This document shows, in pieces, positions 55,562-64,000 of a DNA stretch of 64,000 bases. The notes below the pieces were generated by a model. The model was not told the DNA's origin. It made no database searches and saw only the letters and a program-made list of their open reading frames with translations. Source of the stretch: an uncultured Bacteroidales bacterium (GTDB lineage Bacteria; Bacteroidota; Bacteroidia; Bacteroidales; Muribaculaceae); NCBI GenBank assembly GCA_949285735.1, contig CASEAQ010000010.1, positions 1-64,000 of the forward strand. Reading direction: 5' to 3'. Numbering within the stretch: the first letter of the stretch is position 1; the number at the start of each line of letters is the position of its first letter. The translations under genes and the position numbers were made by a program.

Positions 55562-55599
55562 CGCGTTTAAGCGTGTGTTCTCAAACAATTATCTAATCT
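55562..55599. repeat. Segment shared with the 51.9-kb candidate RNA
   Basis: On the plus strand this segment aligns with 51901-51934. Both contain AAGCGT, then TGTTCTCAAA with one extra base here, then ATCTA and TCT. In the minus-strand transcript of this locus it is the antisense of the 51.9-kb RNA, near the 5' end. Confidence 0.6.
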
Positions 55600-55615
55600 C
55601 GTATTTTTAGTTGTG

Positions 55616-55647
55616 CAAATATCATGCTAAAAAATGAATCTGCCAAA
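55616..55647 (-). promoter_or_regulatory. Minus-strand promoter of the 55.5-kb unit
   Basis: On the minus strand TTTG (plus 55644-55647), 20 bp and GATATTTG (plus 55616-55623, one mismatch in the -7 box) predict a start near 55609 and a transcript of about 250 nt ending at 55362. Confidence 0.6.
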
Positions 55648-55799
55648 TTTTATGTCTAAAAAATATGTTATACGACATATTTTACAATTTTAATGCCATT
55701 GTTTTCGGCTTTATACTGACAAAATAAATCACATTTTCGATGCAAGCAAACAGTCAAATTATATTTCTACTACACCCGATTTGCATTATCTTTGCCTTT

Positions 55800-56579
55800 A
55801 TGAAAACAGTAAAGATAAACGGTTCTCTCGGGCAACAAATGTTTCAATACGCCTTTTTCCTCGCCGTCGATGCCGCCTATCCCGGCGAGACACGCATGAC
55901 GGGAAAAAAACTGCTGCCACAAGAAATTTTCACGCTCGCTCACGGCAACAAGTTCGACCCACAGGGCAACAGCAACTGGCTGCCGTGGAAAAACAACCAG
56001 TATAAAAACTTTGCGACTATATCAGAACCAGCCAACGGTGCATTCGATGCCGACATAATAAAGAACGCACCCCAAAATGCCGTCTTCGATGGAAATTGGA
56101 CAAGTTACCGATACTTCGACGATATTGAAGAAGAAGTGTGCCGGCAATTCAACTTCATCTCGCCAGTAGCACAACAGGCAGCTGTCGAAACGGTGGCTAT
56201 GCACGTCATCAATCCTTCGTCACGGCTTAACCCTTGCACCCGCGACTATTATAATTGGGCTGTCGCCAACATCAATACATTTTTGCCCGAAACCAAGTTC
56301 CAAGTAATAACCGACGACCCAAAATGGGTGCAACGCAACATAGTGGGGCTGCCATCCAACACCACAATGCTAAATAGCAAAAACATGACGCTGCCCACAT
56401 TGATGCAATTAATGTCAACTGCCAGCCACAACATAATATCTTCGACCCTCACCGACTGGTGGGCTGCCTACCTGAACCGAACCCCCGACAAGATAATAAT
56501 CGCGCCGCAGCGTTGGAACATCGAAACTGCCGTCACCGACCTGCTGCCGATGCACTGGACTATTATTCCCGTCACTTGA
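55800..56579 (+). CDS. GT11-like fucosyltransferase, divergent
   Basis: The 259-aa protein aligns in outline with bacterial alpha-1,2-fucosyltransferases: N-terminal GSLGQQMFQYAFF (usually GGLGNQMFQYA) and C-terminal MSTASHNIISSTLTDWWAAYLN, then IIAPQRW. The GDP-fucose-binding block, usually HxRRxDY, reads HVINPSSR here, so the key Arg residues are missing. It is first of a plus-strand run. A -7 box TATCTTTG (55787-55794) sits 6 bp before the ATG. It may be inactive or have another donor. Confidence 0.7.
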   Translation: MKTVKINGSLGQQMFQYAFFLAVDAAYPGETRMTGKKLLPQEIFTLAHGNKFDPQGNSNWLPWKNNQYKNFATISEPANGAFDADIIKNAPQNAVFDGNWTSYRYFDDIEEEVCRQFNFISPVAQQAAVETVAMHVINPSSRLNPCTRDYYNWAVANINTFLPETKFQVITDDPKWVQRNIVGLPSNTTMLNSKNMTLPTLMQLMSTASHNIISSTLTDWWAAYLNRTPDKIIIAPQRWNIETAVTDLLPMHWTIIPVT

Positions 56580-56609
56580 CCCTCAAAAAATATGCACACT
56601 TTTATCCAC

Positions 56610-57413
56610 ATGAAACAAACACTGTCGTTAATATTGCTGTTGATTGCAGCAACAGCCACCACTGCATTGGCAAACGACAGCTATGCTAAGCGCGAAGTGA
56701 AAGCCGAACGCCACTTCAAATATAAAGAATGGAGCAGCGCACTCGCCATGTATATGCTCATGCTCGACCAGCAACCTGACAAGGTAGAACCATACTACAA
56801 GGCAATAGTGGCTGGAGCAATGATTGGCGACAGCATCACACAAATCGACATGCTGCAACGCACACAAAAGCGTGGCATTCCACTCGACTCACTATTCTCT
56901 GGAGTACGCTCTGTGTCATTTTCAATAGGCGAAAGCAATGCCTACAAAAATTTTCTGCTACTTGTAAAGAACCATCAACCGTGGCTCAAGCGAAGAATCA
57001 ACATCTATCTGCTCAACTACTACGATTTTTGCAACGACTATCACAACGCCATAGCGATAGGGGAACAACTCCTTGCTCAAACACCCACCAACACCGACTA
57101 CATGAAAGTAATAGCACAGGCATATACCGACATGAGTGATTTCGACAATGCAATGGCATATTACCGCCGCATTCTGACAGTCAAACGCAACGACTACGAT
57201 GCCTTGCTGGCACTCGGCAACTATTATGCAATGCTGTTACTATATCCAGCCGACACATCAACTTGCAGCAATGCACTAAGTCGAGACGACCTTGCCGCTC
57301 TGTCACAAACCTACCTTAGCGAAGCCTACAACATCTATCCTACCCCCTACGTTGCACAACTCATCGACAAGGTACGTAAAATATTGTTTAACAACCGTAA
57401 GGTTTATAATTAA
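56610..57413 (+). CDS. Exported TPR-like protein
   Basis: The 267-aa product has a signal peptide (hydrophobic 4-14, ending ATTALA). TPR-like helical repeats follow, for example FKYKEWSSALAMYMLMLDQQP and DFDNAMAYYRRILTVKRND (about 185). An alternative ATG 18 bp upstream would lengthen the signal peptide by six residues. It is probably periplasmic. It lies 30 bp after the GT11-like gene. Function unknown. Confidence 0.65.
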   Translation: MKQTLSLILLLIAATATTALANDSYAKREVKAERHFKYKEWSSALAMYMLMLDQQPDKVEPYYKAIVAGAMIGDSITQIDMLQRTQKRGIPLDSLFSGVRSVSFSIGESNAYKNFLLLVKNHQPWLKRRINIYLLNYYDFCNDYHNAIAIGEQLLAQTPTNTDYMKVIAQAYTDMSDFDNAMAYYRRILTVKRNDYDALLALGNYYAMLLLYPADTSTCSNALSRDDLAALSQTYLSEAYNIYPTPYVAQLIDKVRKILFNNRKVYN

Positions 57414-57458
57414 CAGCGAAAATGGTATTTCAACCTAAAATTTAAACAAGTCTGAAAA

Positions 57459-57490
57459 TTTGCAACTTTGCCAAAACATTACTATGTTTG
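57459..57490 (+). promoter_or_regulatory. Promoter of the DUF4254-GT9 pair
   Basis: TTTG (57459-57462), 20 bp and TATGTTTG (57483-57490) fit the consensus, 20 bp before the DUF4254 start at 57511. Confidence 0.75.
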
Positions 57491-57510
57491 TGATAAATAA
57501 CATTGCGATT

Positions 57511-58122
57511 ATGACATTTGCAGAAAAGTGCAACAACATCTTTGATGGCGCAACGATTGAATACCATCGCCACGATAATATCGATGCCACAGCCATAAAT
57601 CCATACAAGGCAGGAAGCATCGAACATGAATTGTTTGTTAAAAACTGGATAGATGCTGTGCAATGGCACATGGAAGACATTATCCGCGACCCCAACATCG
57701 ACCCCGTAGAGGCTCTGAAACTGAAACGTCGCATCGACCGTTCCAACCAAGACCGCACCGACCTTGTGGAACGTATTGACAGCTATTTCCGCACAAAATA
57801 TAGCGATATTAAACCTATGCCCGATGCAAAAATCAACACCGAAAGCCCTGCATGGGCAATCGACCGCCTGTCGATTCTTGCATTGAAAATATACCACATG
57901 AGACAAGAAGTGGAACGCGACGACGCACAAGACGAACACAAGAAGAAGTGTGCCGCCAAGCTCGCCGTGCTGCTCGAACAACGCAACGACTTGACGACAG
58001 CTATCGACCAACTGCTCGATGATATTGCCGCCGGACGAAAATACATGAAAGTGTATTGCCAGATGAAAATGTACAACGACCCGGCAACCAATCCCGTTCT
58101 GTATGCAAAAAAACAGGGGTAG
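57511..58122 (+). CDS. DUF4254 protein
   Basis: The 203-aa helical cytosolic protein matches DUF4254 (LFVKNWIDAVQWHMEDIIRDP, then RSNQDRTDLVERID). It overlaps the following GT9 gene by 20 bp, and this pairing is seen in other Bacteroidales as I recall. That suggests a role in LPS-core or glycan assembly. Activity unknown. Confidence 0.8.
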   Translation: MTFAEKCNNIFDGATIEYHRHDNIDATAINPYKAGSIEHELFVKNWIDAVQWHMEDIIRDPNIDPVEALKLKRRIDRSNQDRTDLVERIDSYFRTKYSDIKPMPDAKINTESPAWAIDRLSILALKIYHMRQEVERDDAQDEHKKKCAAKLAVLLEQRNDLTTAIDQLLDDIAAGRKYMKVYCQMKMYNDPATNPVLYAKKQG

Positions 58123-59194
58123 CAACAAATACCACAACGTTCTCATAGCCCGCTTTTCGGCTCTTGGCGACGTGGCGATGACTATTCCGGTAGTCTATTC
58201 TGTGTGCATTGGCAATCCAGGCACACGGTTCATCATTATTACGCAAAAAGTTGCTTCCACACTGTTCATAAACACCCCTAAAAACCTCGTAGTGCTCGGC
58301 ATCGACACCAAGACCGACTACCACGGCGTGAAGGGCATGTACAAGCTCAAGCGCGAACTCGTAAAGAAATACGACATCGACCTCTTTATCGACCTGCACG
58401 ACGTGTTGCGCACGTGGATTCTCGGGTCGGCGTTCCTCTTCGGCGGCATCAAGGTGATGCGGTTCAAGAAAGGCAGGCAAGGCAAGCACGAACTCACACG
58501 CAAACACAACAAGCACATGCTGCCGCTCATCTCTTCGAGGGCGCGTTACCGCGAAGTATTCTATCGTGCAGGATTTTCAACCGATGACCTTTTCATGTCG
58601 ATTTTCGGCAACAAGAAAGCCACACCCGAGCAATATGCCACCATTTCGACACCCAAACAAGAGGGTGAAATATGGATTGCAATAGCACCTTTTGCAAAGC
58701 ATCAGGGTAAGATTTACCCGCTGCAATCAATGCGCAAAGTGGTGGAAACTGTCGCAAAATGGCCAGGCACAACCATCTTTCTCATGGGGGCAGGAAAAGA
58801 GGAATGCGAGGTGTTTGAACGCTGGGCAGAAAACTTCGATAATGTAAAAAACCTTGCCACACGCCGAAATGGTTTCCCGAGCGAATTGGCACTGCTGAGC
58901 AATTGCGACGTGATGGTGTCGATGGATTCAGCCAATATGCACCTTGCCTCACTCGTTAGGCTCACGGTGGTCTCGGTGTGGGGAGCAACGCACCCCTATT
59001 GCGGTTTCCTCGGCTGGCACCAAGAAGAGCGCAACGCCGTCCAGCTCAACCTTTCGTGCCGCCCCTGCTCGGTATTCGGCAGCAAGCCATGTATGCGTGG
59101 CGACTACTTTTGCCTGACAGGCATACAACCGCAAATGATTATCGACCACATACGCCAAGCCCTTGCCGAAAAAGGCATTTATCCCACTTATTGA
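58103..59194 (+). CDS. Family 9 glycosyltransferase (heptosyltransferase-like)
   Basis: The 363-aa GT-B enzyme starts VLIARFSALGDVAMTIPV, the heptosyltransferase acceptor motif. Later blocks are IAIAPFAKHQGKIYPL (about 190), FLMGAGKEE and VSMDSANMHLASL, VVSVWGATHPYCGF (about 290). It transfers heptose or a related sugar to LPS core. The end has a Cys-rich SCRPCSVFGSKPC block common in this family. It overlaps the DUF4254 gene. Confidence 0.88.
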   Translation: MQKNRGSNKYHNVLIARFSALGDVAMTIPVVYSVCIGNPGTRFIIITQKVASTLFINTPKNLVVLGIDTKTDYHGVKGMYKLKRELVKKYDIDLFIDLHDVLRTWILGSAFLFGGIKVMRFKKGRQGKHELTRKHNKHMLPLISSRARYREVFYRAGFSTDDLFMSIFGNKKATPEQYATISTPKQEGEIWIAIAPFAKHQGKIYPLQSMRKVVETVAKWPGTTIFLMGAGKEECEVFERWAENFDNVKNLATRRNGFPSELALLSNCDVMVSMDSANMHLASLVRLTVVSVWGATHPYCGFLGWHQEERNAVQLNLSCRPCSVFGSKPCMRGDYFCLTGIQPQMIIDHIRQALAEKGIYPTY

Positions 59195-59617
59195 CATTTG
59201 TCGATAATAACCGCAATAATCTCTTTTCACACGTTATCAACATCAACTGTCAACATAGCTTGCACACAATGCAGGTTATGTTTTCTTTTTATACTTTTTT
59301 CTTTATAAATAAACCCATTAGCCGATATTAACACCATGTTTATTTTATTGTCAACAATATGTTGAAATAGCAATAATGCACAACCATATAAATCTGAAAT
59401 ACAACAATTTAACAATATACAAACAAGTTAATAACCTTGTTAGGAACAGCAAATAAACCTATTTTGACTATGCTTCTCTTGCTACTCTGACATTATTAAC
59501 ACTAATCAACACATGTTCATAACCTTGTTTTCAACATAATGTTGATTAGTGTTAGTATCGTAGTTGATATTTTTATAAACTATTGAAAACAATTATTTTA
59601 ACAATATGATTAATTGT
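59195..59617. other. AT-rich region with DnaA-box-like repeats
   Basis: This 423-bp gene-free stretch has several 9-mers one or two bases from TTATCCACA: TTATCAACA (59234), TTGTCAACA (59348), TTATTAACA (59493), TAATCAACA (59503; inverted at 59540) and TTTTCAACA (59528). ATAACCTTGTT occurs twice (about 59431 and 59519). A 15-bp inverted repeat, TAACACTAATCAACA with TGTTGATTAGTGTTA, spans about 59497-59552. See the origin finding. Confidence 0.6.
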
Positions 59618-60160
59618 TTATAACTCTGTAAATAAAGCCATCTTTTTAAAGAAGTGCCATATCACTATTCCAGCACTTATTGACACGTTTAGCGAATGCT
59701 TGGTGCCATATTGGGGGATTTCCAAACAATAATCACTCATGTCAATAACTTGCTGGCAAACCCCCTTTACTTCATTGCCAAGCACCACGGCATAGCGTTT
59801 TCCTTCCTCCACAGTAAAGTCGTTGAGAGAAACACTGCCATTGACTTGTTCTATTGAACAAACAACATATCCCTCGCCACGCAATTGCTCTATTGCATCG
59901 GTAACTTGCCCGAAGTAAATCCACTCTACCGAGTCCTCGGCACCAAGTGCTGTCTTGTGAATATCGGGGTGGGGTGGAGTTGCCGATATGCCACACAGCA
60001 CAATGCGCTCTACCACAAAGGCATCGCTCGTGCGGAATATCGAACCTATGTTGTTGAGACTGCGCACATCGTCGAGCACCACTACGAGCGGAATCTTGCG
60101 CGTATGCTTGAACTGCTCGCACGAAATGCGATGCAACTCCATCATTGTTTTCTTCTTCAT
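59618..60160 (-). CDS. SpoU/TrmH-family RNA 2'-O-methyltransferase
   Basis: The 180-aa SPOUT enzyme methylates RNA ribose using SAM. Signatures: VVLDDVRSLNNIGSIFRTSDAF (about 26-47), YAVVLGNEVKGV (about 128) and LEIPQYGTKHSLNVSISAGI (about 146), the knot region that binds SAM. It lacks an extra N-terminal domain. It lies alone between two AT-rich gene-free regions. Confidence 0.93.
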   Translation of the reverse strand: MKKKTMMELHRISCEQFKHTRKIPLVVVLDDVRSLNNIGSIFRTSDAFVVERIVLCGISATPPHPDIHKTALGAEDSVEWIYFGQVTDAIEQLRGEGYVVCSIEQVNGSVSLNDFTVEEGKRYAVVLGNEVKGVCQQVIDMSDYCLEIPQYGTKHSLNVSISAGIVIWHFFKKMALFTEL

Positions 60161-60592
60161 GACCGTTGTTTATATTGATGATAAATCTATGACAATAACC
60201 TGTTAGAAACTGGTGAAAACCCAAAAGACAAAAAATAACAATTTTATTTTCATTTCACGGGAATTTGTATAAGCCAGCAACCGTAACCAAACTCCAAAAT
60301 TGTTATTGTTTTGTTTTATCGATGTTTTCACCAAGCATTTTGGTAGGTTATTAATACTTTTTACTCGCAAATTTATTAACTTTGCACGATACTAACAAAG
60401 TGTTTATAAAATGCTTAAATGATTGATGCGTAGCCTACAAAGATGTGCATAACATATTAATTATGCCCTCTGGCGACATTAATAACTTGTTATGCAAGGA
60501 AAATGAGAATAATTTATTTCCATTATTAACGCACAATAAGCATAATCATAAAAAGAAGTTTTTAAAAATAAAAAAAGAAAATATTTATAGTT
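60161..60592. other. Candidate replication-origin region
   Basis: This 432-bp AT-rich stretch lies between trmH-like (minus) and nadA (plus). TGTGCATAA at 60444-60452 is an exact DnaA-box consensus (TTATNCACA) on the minus strand. TGTTTATAA at about 60401 and ATAACTTGTTATGCAAGG near 60483 are related. Strand composition changes here: plus strand C-rich in trmH and leftward, G/T-rich in nadA and leuS. A -7 box TAACTTTG (60377-60384) may start nadA with a leader of about 200 nt. Confidence 0.55.
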
Positions 60593-61561
60593 ATGAATGT
60601 TGACAACGGTTATGTCGATGCTCCAATCATGGAAGGAACAGACCTCAAGAAAGAGATTCTGCGCTTGAAGCAGGAAAAGAATGCCGTGATTCTTGCCCAC
60701 TATTACCAGCGGCCCGAAATACAGGATATAGCCGATTTCATTGGCGACAGCCTTGCCCTTGCCCAGATTGCCTCGAAGAGCACTGCCGACATCATTGTGA
60801 TGTGTGGTGTGCAATTCATGGGCGAAACCGCAAAGGTGCTTTGCATGGACAAGAAAGTGATTGTTCCCGACATGAATGCCGAATGCAGCCTTGCCGACAG
60901 TTGCCCTGCCGACGAGTTTGAAAAGTTTGTGAAAGCACATCCGGGATATACCGTTATCAGCTATGTCAACACGACGGCTGCCGTGAAGGCGTTTACCGAC
61001 ATCGTTGTCACCAGCAGCAATGCACGGCAGATTGTTGACAGCTTGCCTGCCGACGAGAAAATCATCTTCGGTCCCGACCGCAACCTTGGCAACTATATAA
61101 ATATGCAGACGGGCAGGAATATGCTCCTGTGGGATGGTGCCTGCCATGTGCATGAGCAATTCTCGATTGAAAAGATTCTGAAGTTGAAGGAGGAGAACCC
61201 GGGGGCAAAGGTGCTTGTACACCCCGAATGCCGCCGACCGGTGCAGATGGTTGCCGACAAGGTGGGTTCGACCAAGGCGTTGCTCGACTATGCTGTGAAT
61301 AGCGACTGCGACACCTTCATCGTTGCCACCGAGAGCGGGATATTGCACGAGATGGAAAAGAAGTGCCCCGACAAGAAGTTCATACCTGCGCCTCCCGAAG
61401 ATGGCACTTGCAGTTGCAACGAATGCAGCTTCATGAAGCTCGTCACGCTCGAAAAGCTGTATAACTCGCTCAAATATGAGTTGCCGGTGGTGGAAGTTTC
61501 TGCCGAACTTGCCGAGAAAGCAATCCGCCCTATAAAGAGAATGCTTGAAATGTCGAAATAA
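60593..61561 (+). CDS. nadA: Quinolinate synthase A
   Basis: The 322-aa Fe-S enzyme makes quinolinate from iminoaspartate and dihydroxyacetone phosphate in NAD synthesis. Blocks: [39 protein letters not shown] (first cluster Cys, about 83), [21 protein letters not shown] (second Cys) and [11 protein letters not shown] (third Cys region). No nadB or nadC is adjacent here. leuS follows 29 bp later. Confidence 0.96.
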   Translation: MNVDNGYVDAPIMEGTDLKKEILRLKQEKNAVILAHYYQRPEIQDIADFIGDSLALAQIASKSTADIIVMCGVQFMGETAKVLCMDKKVIVPDMNAECSLADSCPADEFEKFVKAHPGYTVISYVNTTAAVKAFTDIVVTSSNARQIVDSLPADEKIIFGPDRNLGNYINMQTGRNMLLWDGACHVHEQFSIEKILKLKEENPGAKVLVHPECRRPVQMVADKVGSTKALLDYAVNSDCDTFIVATESGILHEMEKKCPDKKFIPAPPEDGTCSCNECSFMKLVTLEKLYNSLKYELPVVEVSAELAEKAIRPIKRMLEMSK

Positions 61562-61590
61562 TAAACAACTCAACACATACGCACACACTC

Positions 61591-64000
61591 ATGGAATATA
61601 ATTTTAGAGAAATAGAACAACGTTGGCAAAAATATTGGAAGGAACATAATACCTACAAGGTAGAGATTGACAATTCTCGTCCGAAGTATTATGTGCTCGA
61701 TATGTTTCCTTATCCGTCGGGTGCCGGACTTCATGTGGGGCATCCGCTCGGATATATAGCCTCTGACATATATTCGCGCTACAAACGCTTGCAAGGCTTC
61801 AATGTGCTACACCCGATGGGGTATGATGCCTATGGGTTGCCTGCCGAGCAATATGCTATATTGACTGGACAGCATCCCGAAATCACCACGTTCCAGAATA
61901 TCAACCGCTATCGCGAACAGCTCGACAAGATAGGTTTCTGCTACGACTGGAACCGCGAAATTCGCACTTGCGACCCCAACTATTACAAATGGACGCAATG
62001 GGCGTTTATAAAGATGTTTAAGAGCTATTACGACAACGATGCACAGAAGGCTTGCCCCATTGACAACCTTGTTGAAAAGTTTTCGACAAGTGGTACCGAG
62101 GGCGTGAACGCAGCTTGCAGCGAGCAATTGTCGTTTACTGCCGAGGAGTGGAACAGCAAGAGCGAGCATGAGAAGGAAGTGGTGTTGATGAACTACCGTA
62201 TCGCCTACCTTGGTAATACGATGGTAAACTGGTGTCCAAAACTTGGTACAGTGCTTGCCAACGACGAGGTGAGCGAGGGTGTGTCGATTCGCGGCGGCTA
62301 TCCCGTGGAGCAAAAGATGATGCGCCAATGGTGCTTGCGTGTGTCGGCTTATGCACAACGCTTGCTCGACGGACTTGATACTATCGACTGGACCGATTCA
62401 CTTAAGGAGACGCAACGCAACTGGATTGGGCGTTCGGAAGGTGCCGAGATGAGGTTTAAGGTGGCTGGCAAGGATATTGAACTTGAAATATTCACTACTC
62501 GCGCCGATACCATATTTGGTGTAACTTTTATGGTGCTTGCGCCCGAAAGCGAGTATGTAGAGTTGCTTGTCACCGACGAACAGCGCGAAGCCGTTGACAA
62601 ATATATCGACGAGGTTAAGCACAAGACCGAGCGCGAACGTCTTATCGAAAAGCAGGTGTCGGGTGTGTTCAGCGGCAGCTATGCCATCAATCCTGTCACT
62701 GGCAAGGAGATTCCTGTTTACATCAGCGACTACGTTCTTGCCGGGTATGGCACGGGTGCCATCATGGCAGTTCCTGCACACGACAGCCGCGACTATGCTT
62801 TTGCTCGTCACTTCGATTTGCCCATCATTCCGCTTATCGAGGGTGCCGACGTGAGCGAGGAGAGCTTCGATGCCAAGGAGGGCAAGATGATAAACTCGTC
62901 GAACGAACGTCTCCAGCTCAACGGGCTCGACGTGAAGGAAGCCATCGCCAAGACCAAGGAATACATCAAGGAGGCAGGAATAGGTTTCGTAAAGGTTAAC
63001 TACCGCTTGCGCGATGCCATCTTCAGCCGCCAGCGTTATTGGGGCGAACCGTTCCCTGTTTACTATGACGAGGAAAATATGCCTCACGTGTTGAGCGAAG
63101 ACGAACTTCCGCTCGAATTGCCCGAGGTTGACAAGTTCTTGCCCACCGAGACTGGTGAACCACCACTGGGTCGCGCCAAGAACTGGGTTGCCAAGAATGG
63201 CCGTCCGCTTGAATTGTGCACCATGCCGGGATTTGCAGGTTCGTCGGCTTATTACTTGCGTTACATGGATCCGCACAACGACAATGCACTTGTGTCGAAA
63301 CAAGCCGATGAGTATTGGCGCAATGTTGACTTGTATGTAGGCGGAACGGAACATGCCACCGGGCACTTGATTTATAGCCGTTTCTGGAACAAATTCCTTT
63401 ATGACCTTGGCTATGTGTGTGAACCCGAGCCGTTCAAGAAGCTAATCAACCAAGGCATGATTCAGGGACGTTCAAACTTCGTATATCGCATAAAAGATAC
63501 CAACACGTTTGTTTCTTACAACTTGCGCAAGGATTATGACGTAACCGAGATACACGTTGACGTTAACATTGTCAACAACGATATTCTCGACTTGGAACGT
63601 TTCAAGGCTTGGCGGCCTGAATTTGCCACTGCCGAGTTTATCCTCGAAAATGGCAAATATGTGTGTGGTTTCAGCATCGAGAAGATGTCGAAGTCGATGT
63701 TTAATGTTGTCAACCCCGACGACATTGTTGAACGTTACGGTGCCGACACATTGCGCCTGTATGAAATGTTCCTCGGTCCTATCGAGCAGAGCAAGCCATG
63801 GGATACCAATGGCATCGATGGTGTGCATCGTTTCTTGAAACGCTTGTGGTCGCTGTTCTACAAGGGCGACGAATTGCAATTGACCGACGACCAACCTACT
63901 GCCGATGCCTTGAAGTCGCTTCACAAGCTCATCAAGAAGATAACTTTCGACATCGAGCATTTCTCCTACAATACCTCGGTGAGCGCATTCATGATATGCG
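61591..64000 (+). CDS. leuS: Leucyl-tRNA synthetase, 3' end beyond the window
   Basis: The open frame from ATG 61591 runs past the window edge, giving about 803 residues. The HIGH-type motif is LHVGHPLGY (about 47). The editing domain lies in the middle ([12 protein letters not shown], then [14 protein letters not shown]). The KMSKS motif is EKMSKSMFN (about 695). The anticodon-binding domain begins at the edge. The gene's plus strand is rich in G and T, unlike plus-strand genes left of 59 kb. It charges tRNA(Leu). Confidence 0.97.
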   Translation, partial: MEYNFREIEQRWQKYWKEHNTYKVEIDNSRPKYYVLDMFPYPSGAGLHVGHPLGYIASDIYSRYKRLQGFNVLHPMGYDAYGLPAEQYAILTGQHPEITTFQNINRYREQLDKIGFCYDWNREIRTCDPNYYKWTQWAFIKMFKSYYDNDAQKACPIDNLVEKFSTSGTEGVNAACSEQLSFTAEEWNSKSEHEKEVVLMNYRIAYLGNTMVNWCPKLGTVLANDEVSEGVSIRGGYPVEQKMMRQWCLRVSAYAQRLLDGLDTIDWTDSLKETQRNWIGRSEGAEMRFKVAGKDIELEIFTTRADTIFGVTFMVLAPESEYVELLVTDEQREAVDKYIDEVKHKTERERLIEKQVSGVFSGSYAINPVTGKEIPVYISDYVLAGYGTGAIMAVPAHDSRDYAFARHFDLPIIPLIEGADVSEESFDAKEGKMINSSNERLQLNGLDVKEAIAKTKEYIKEAGIGFVKVNYRLRDAIFSRQRYWGEPFPVYYDEENMPHVLSEDELPLELPEVDKFLPTETGEPPLGRAKNWVAKNGRPLELCTMPGFAGSSAYYLRYMDPHNDNALVSKQADEYWRNVDLYVGGTEHATGHLIYSRFWNKFLYDLGYVCEPEPFKKLINQGMIQGRSNFVYRIKDTNTFVSYNLRKDYDVTEIHVDVNIVNNDILDLERFKAWRPEFATAEFILENGKYVCGFSIEKMSKSMFNVVNPDDIVERYGADTLRLYEMFLGPIEQSKPWDTNGIDGVHRFLKRLWSLFYKGDELQLTDDQPTADALKSLHKLIKKITFDIEHFSYNTSVSAFMIC

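Overview
The window is a piece of a Bacteroidales chromosome, most like Muribaculaceae or a close Bacteroides relative. The signs are Bacteroidetes-type promoters (TTTG, 19-21 bp, TAnnTTTG), a fused murF-alr gene, a GSCFA-domain protein, a DUF4988-type collagen-like lipoprotein, DUF4254 and DUF4919 proteins, LptE-secG gene order, and many lipoproteins with a Cys lipobox. No rRNA, CRISPR array or complete insertion sequence was seen. There is one tRNA (anticodon CAT). The family assignment is inference from gene content.

Layout. 0.2-7.4 kb: an AlaX-like editing protein, a NeuA-type cytidylyltransferase with a phosphoesterase, DNA polymerase I whose proofreading site looks degenerate, a membrane LytTR regulator and a MATE transporter. 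7.4-8.0 kb: two inverted copies of a structured repeat. 8-11.3 kb: small lipoprotein, asparaginase, an AT-rich two-gene unit (48-aa ORF overlapping a DUF6169-like gene) and a secreted phosphoesterase. 11.5-15.3 kb: an envelope operon (acyltransferase, sigma-54 activator, LptE, TPR protein, SecG). 15.5-18.2 kb, minus strand: aroQ, pyk, O-methyltransferase. 18.46-19.72 kb: a tyrosine-recombinase gene between 26-bp inverted repeats, followed by a 973-aa collagen-like lipoprotein. A promoter just inside the left repeat points away from the lipoprotein in this assembly, so the locus reads as a phase switch in the OFF position. 22.9-24.3 kb: pyrH and frr. 24.5-25.2 kb: a decayed Rpn nuclease gene. 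26-31 kb, minus strand: an LPS-core-like cluster (LTA-synthase-like transferase, InaA-type kinase, two glycosyltransferases). 31-37 kb: GH3 protein, alkaline phosphatase, MATE, DUF486, glycosyltransferase. 37-40.6 kb, minus strand: pdxJ-exbB-exbD-tonB-DUF4919, divergent from nadK. 41.6-44.4 kb: YgjP-like peptidase, Y-family polymerase, DUF169. 44.7-51.7 kb: tyrS, FMN dehydrogenase, GSCFA, murF-alr, lipoprotein. 52-55 kb: dapB, lepB, WbqC. 55.8-59.2 kb: divergent GT11, TPR protein, DUF4254, heptosyltransferase-like GT9. 59.2-60.6 kb: AT-rich DNA on either side of a TrmH/SpoU gene. 60.6-64 kb: nadA and the 5' part of leuS.

How it fits together. Most genes serve the envelope (LPS core, peptidoglycan, secretion, TonB energization) and central metabolism. 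Intergenic DNA carries the most unusual signals: the invertible promoter; a change in strand composition (plus strand C-rich to the left, G/T-rich to the right) at an AT-rich region with DnaA-box-like sites, which suggests oriC near 60.2-60.6 kb; and several short promoter-to-terminator units that could be small RNAs or tiny genes. Two of these, at 51.9 and 55.5 kb, share a segment in opposite orientation relative to transcription, so their RNAs could pair.
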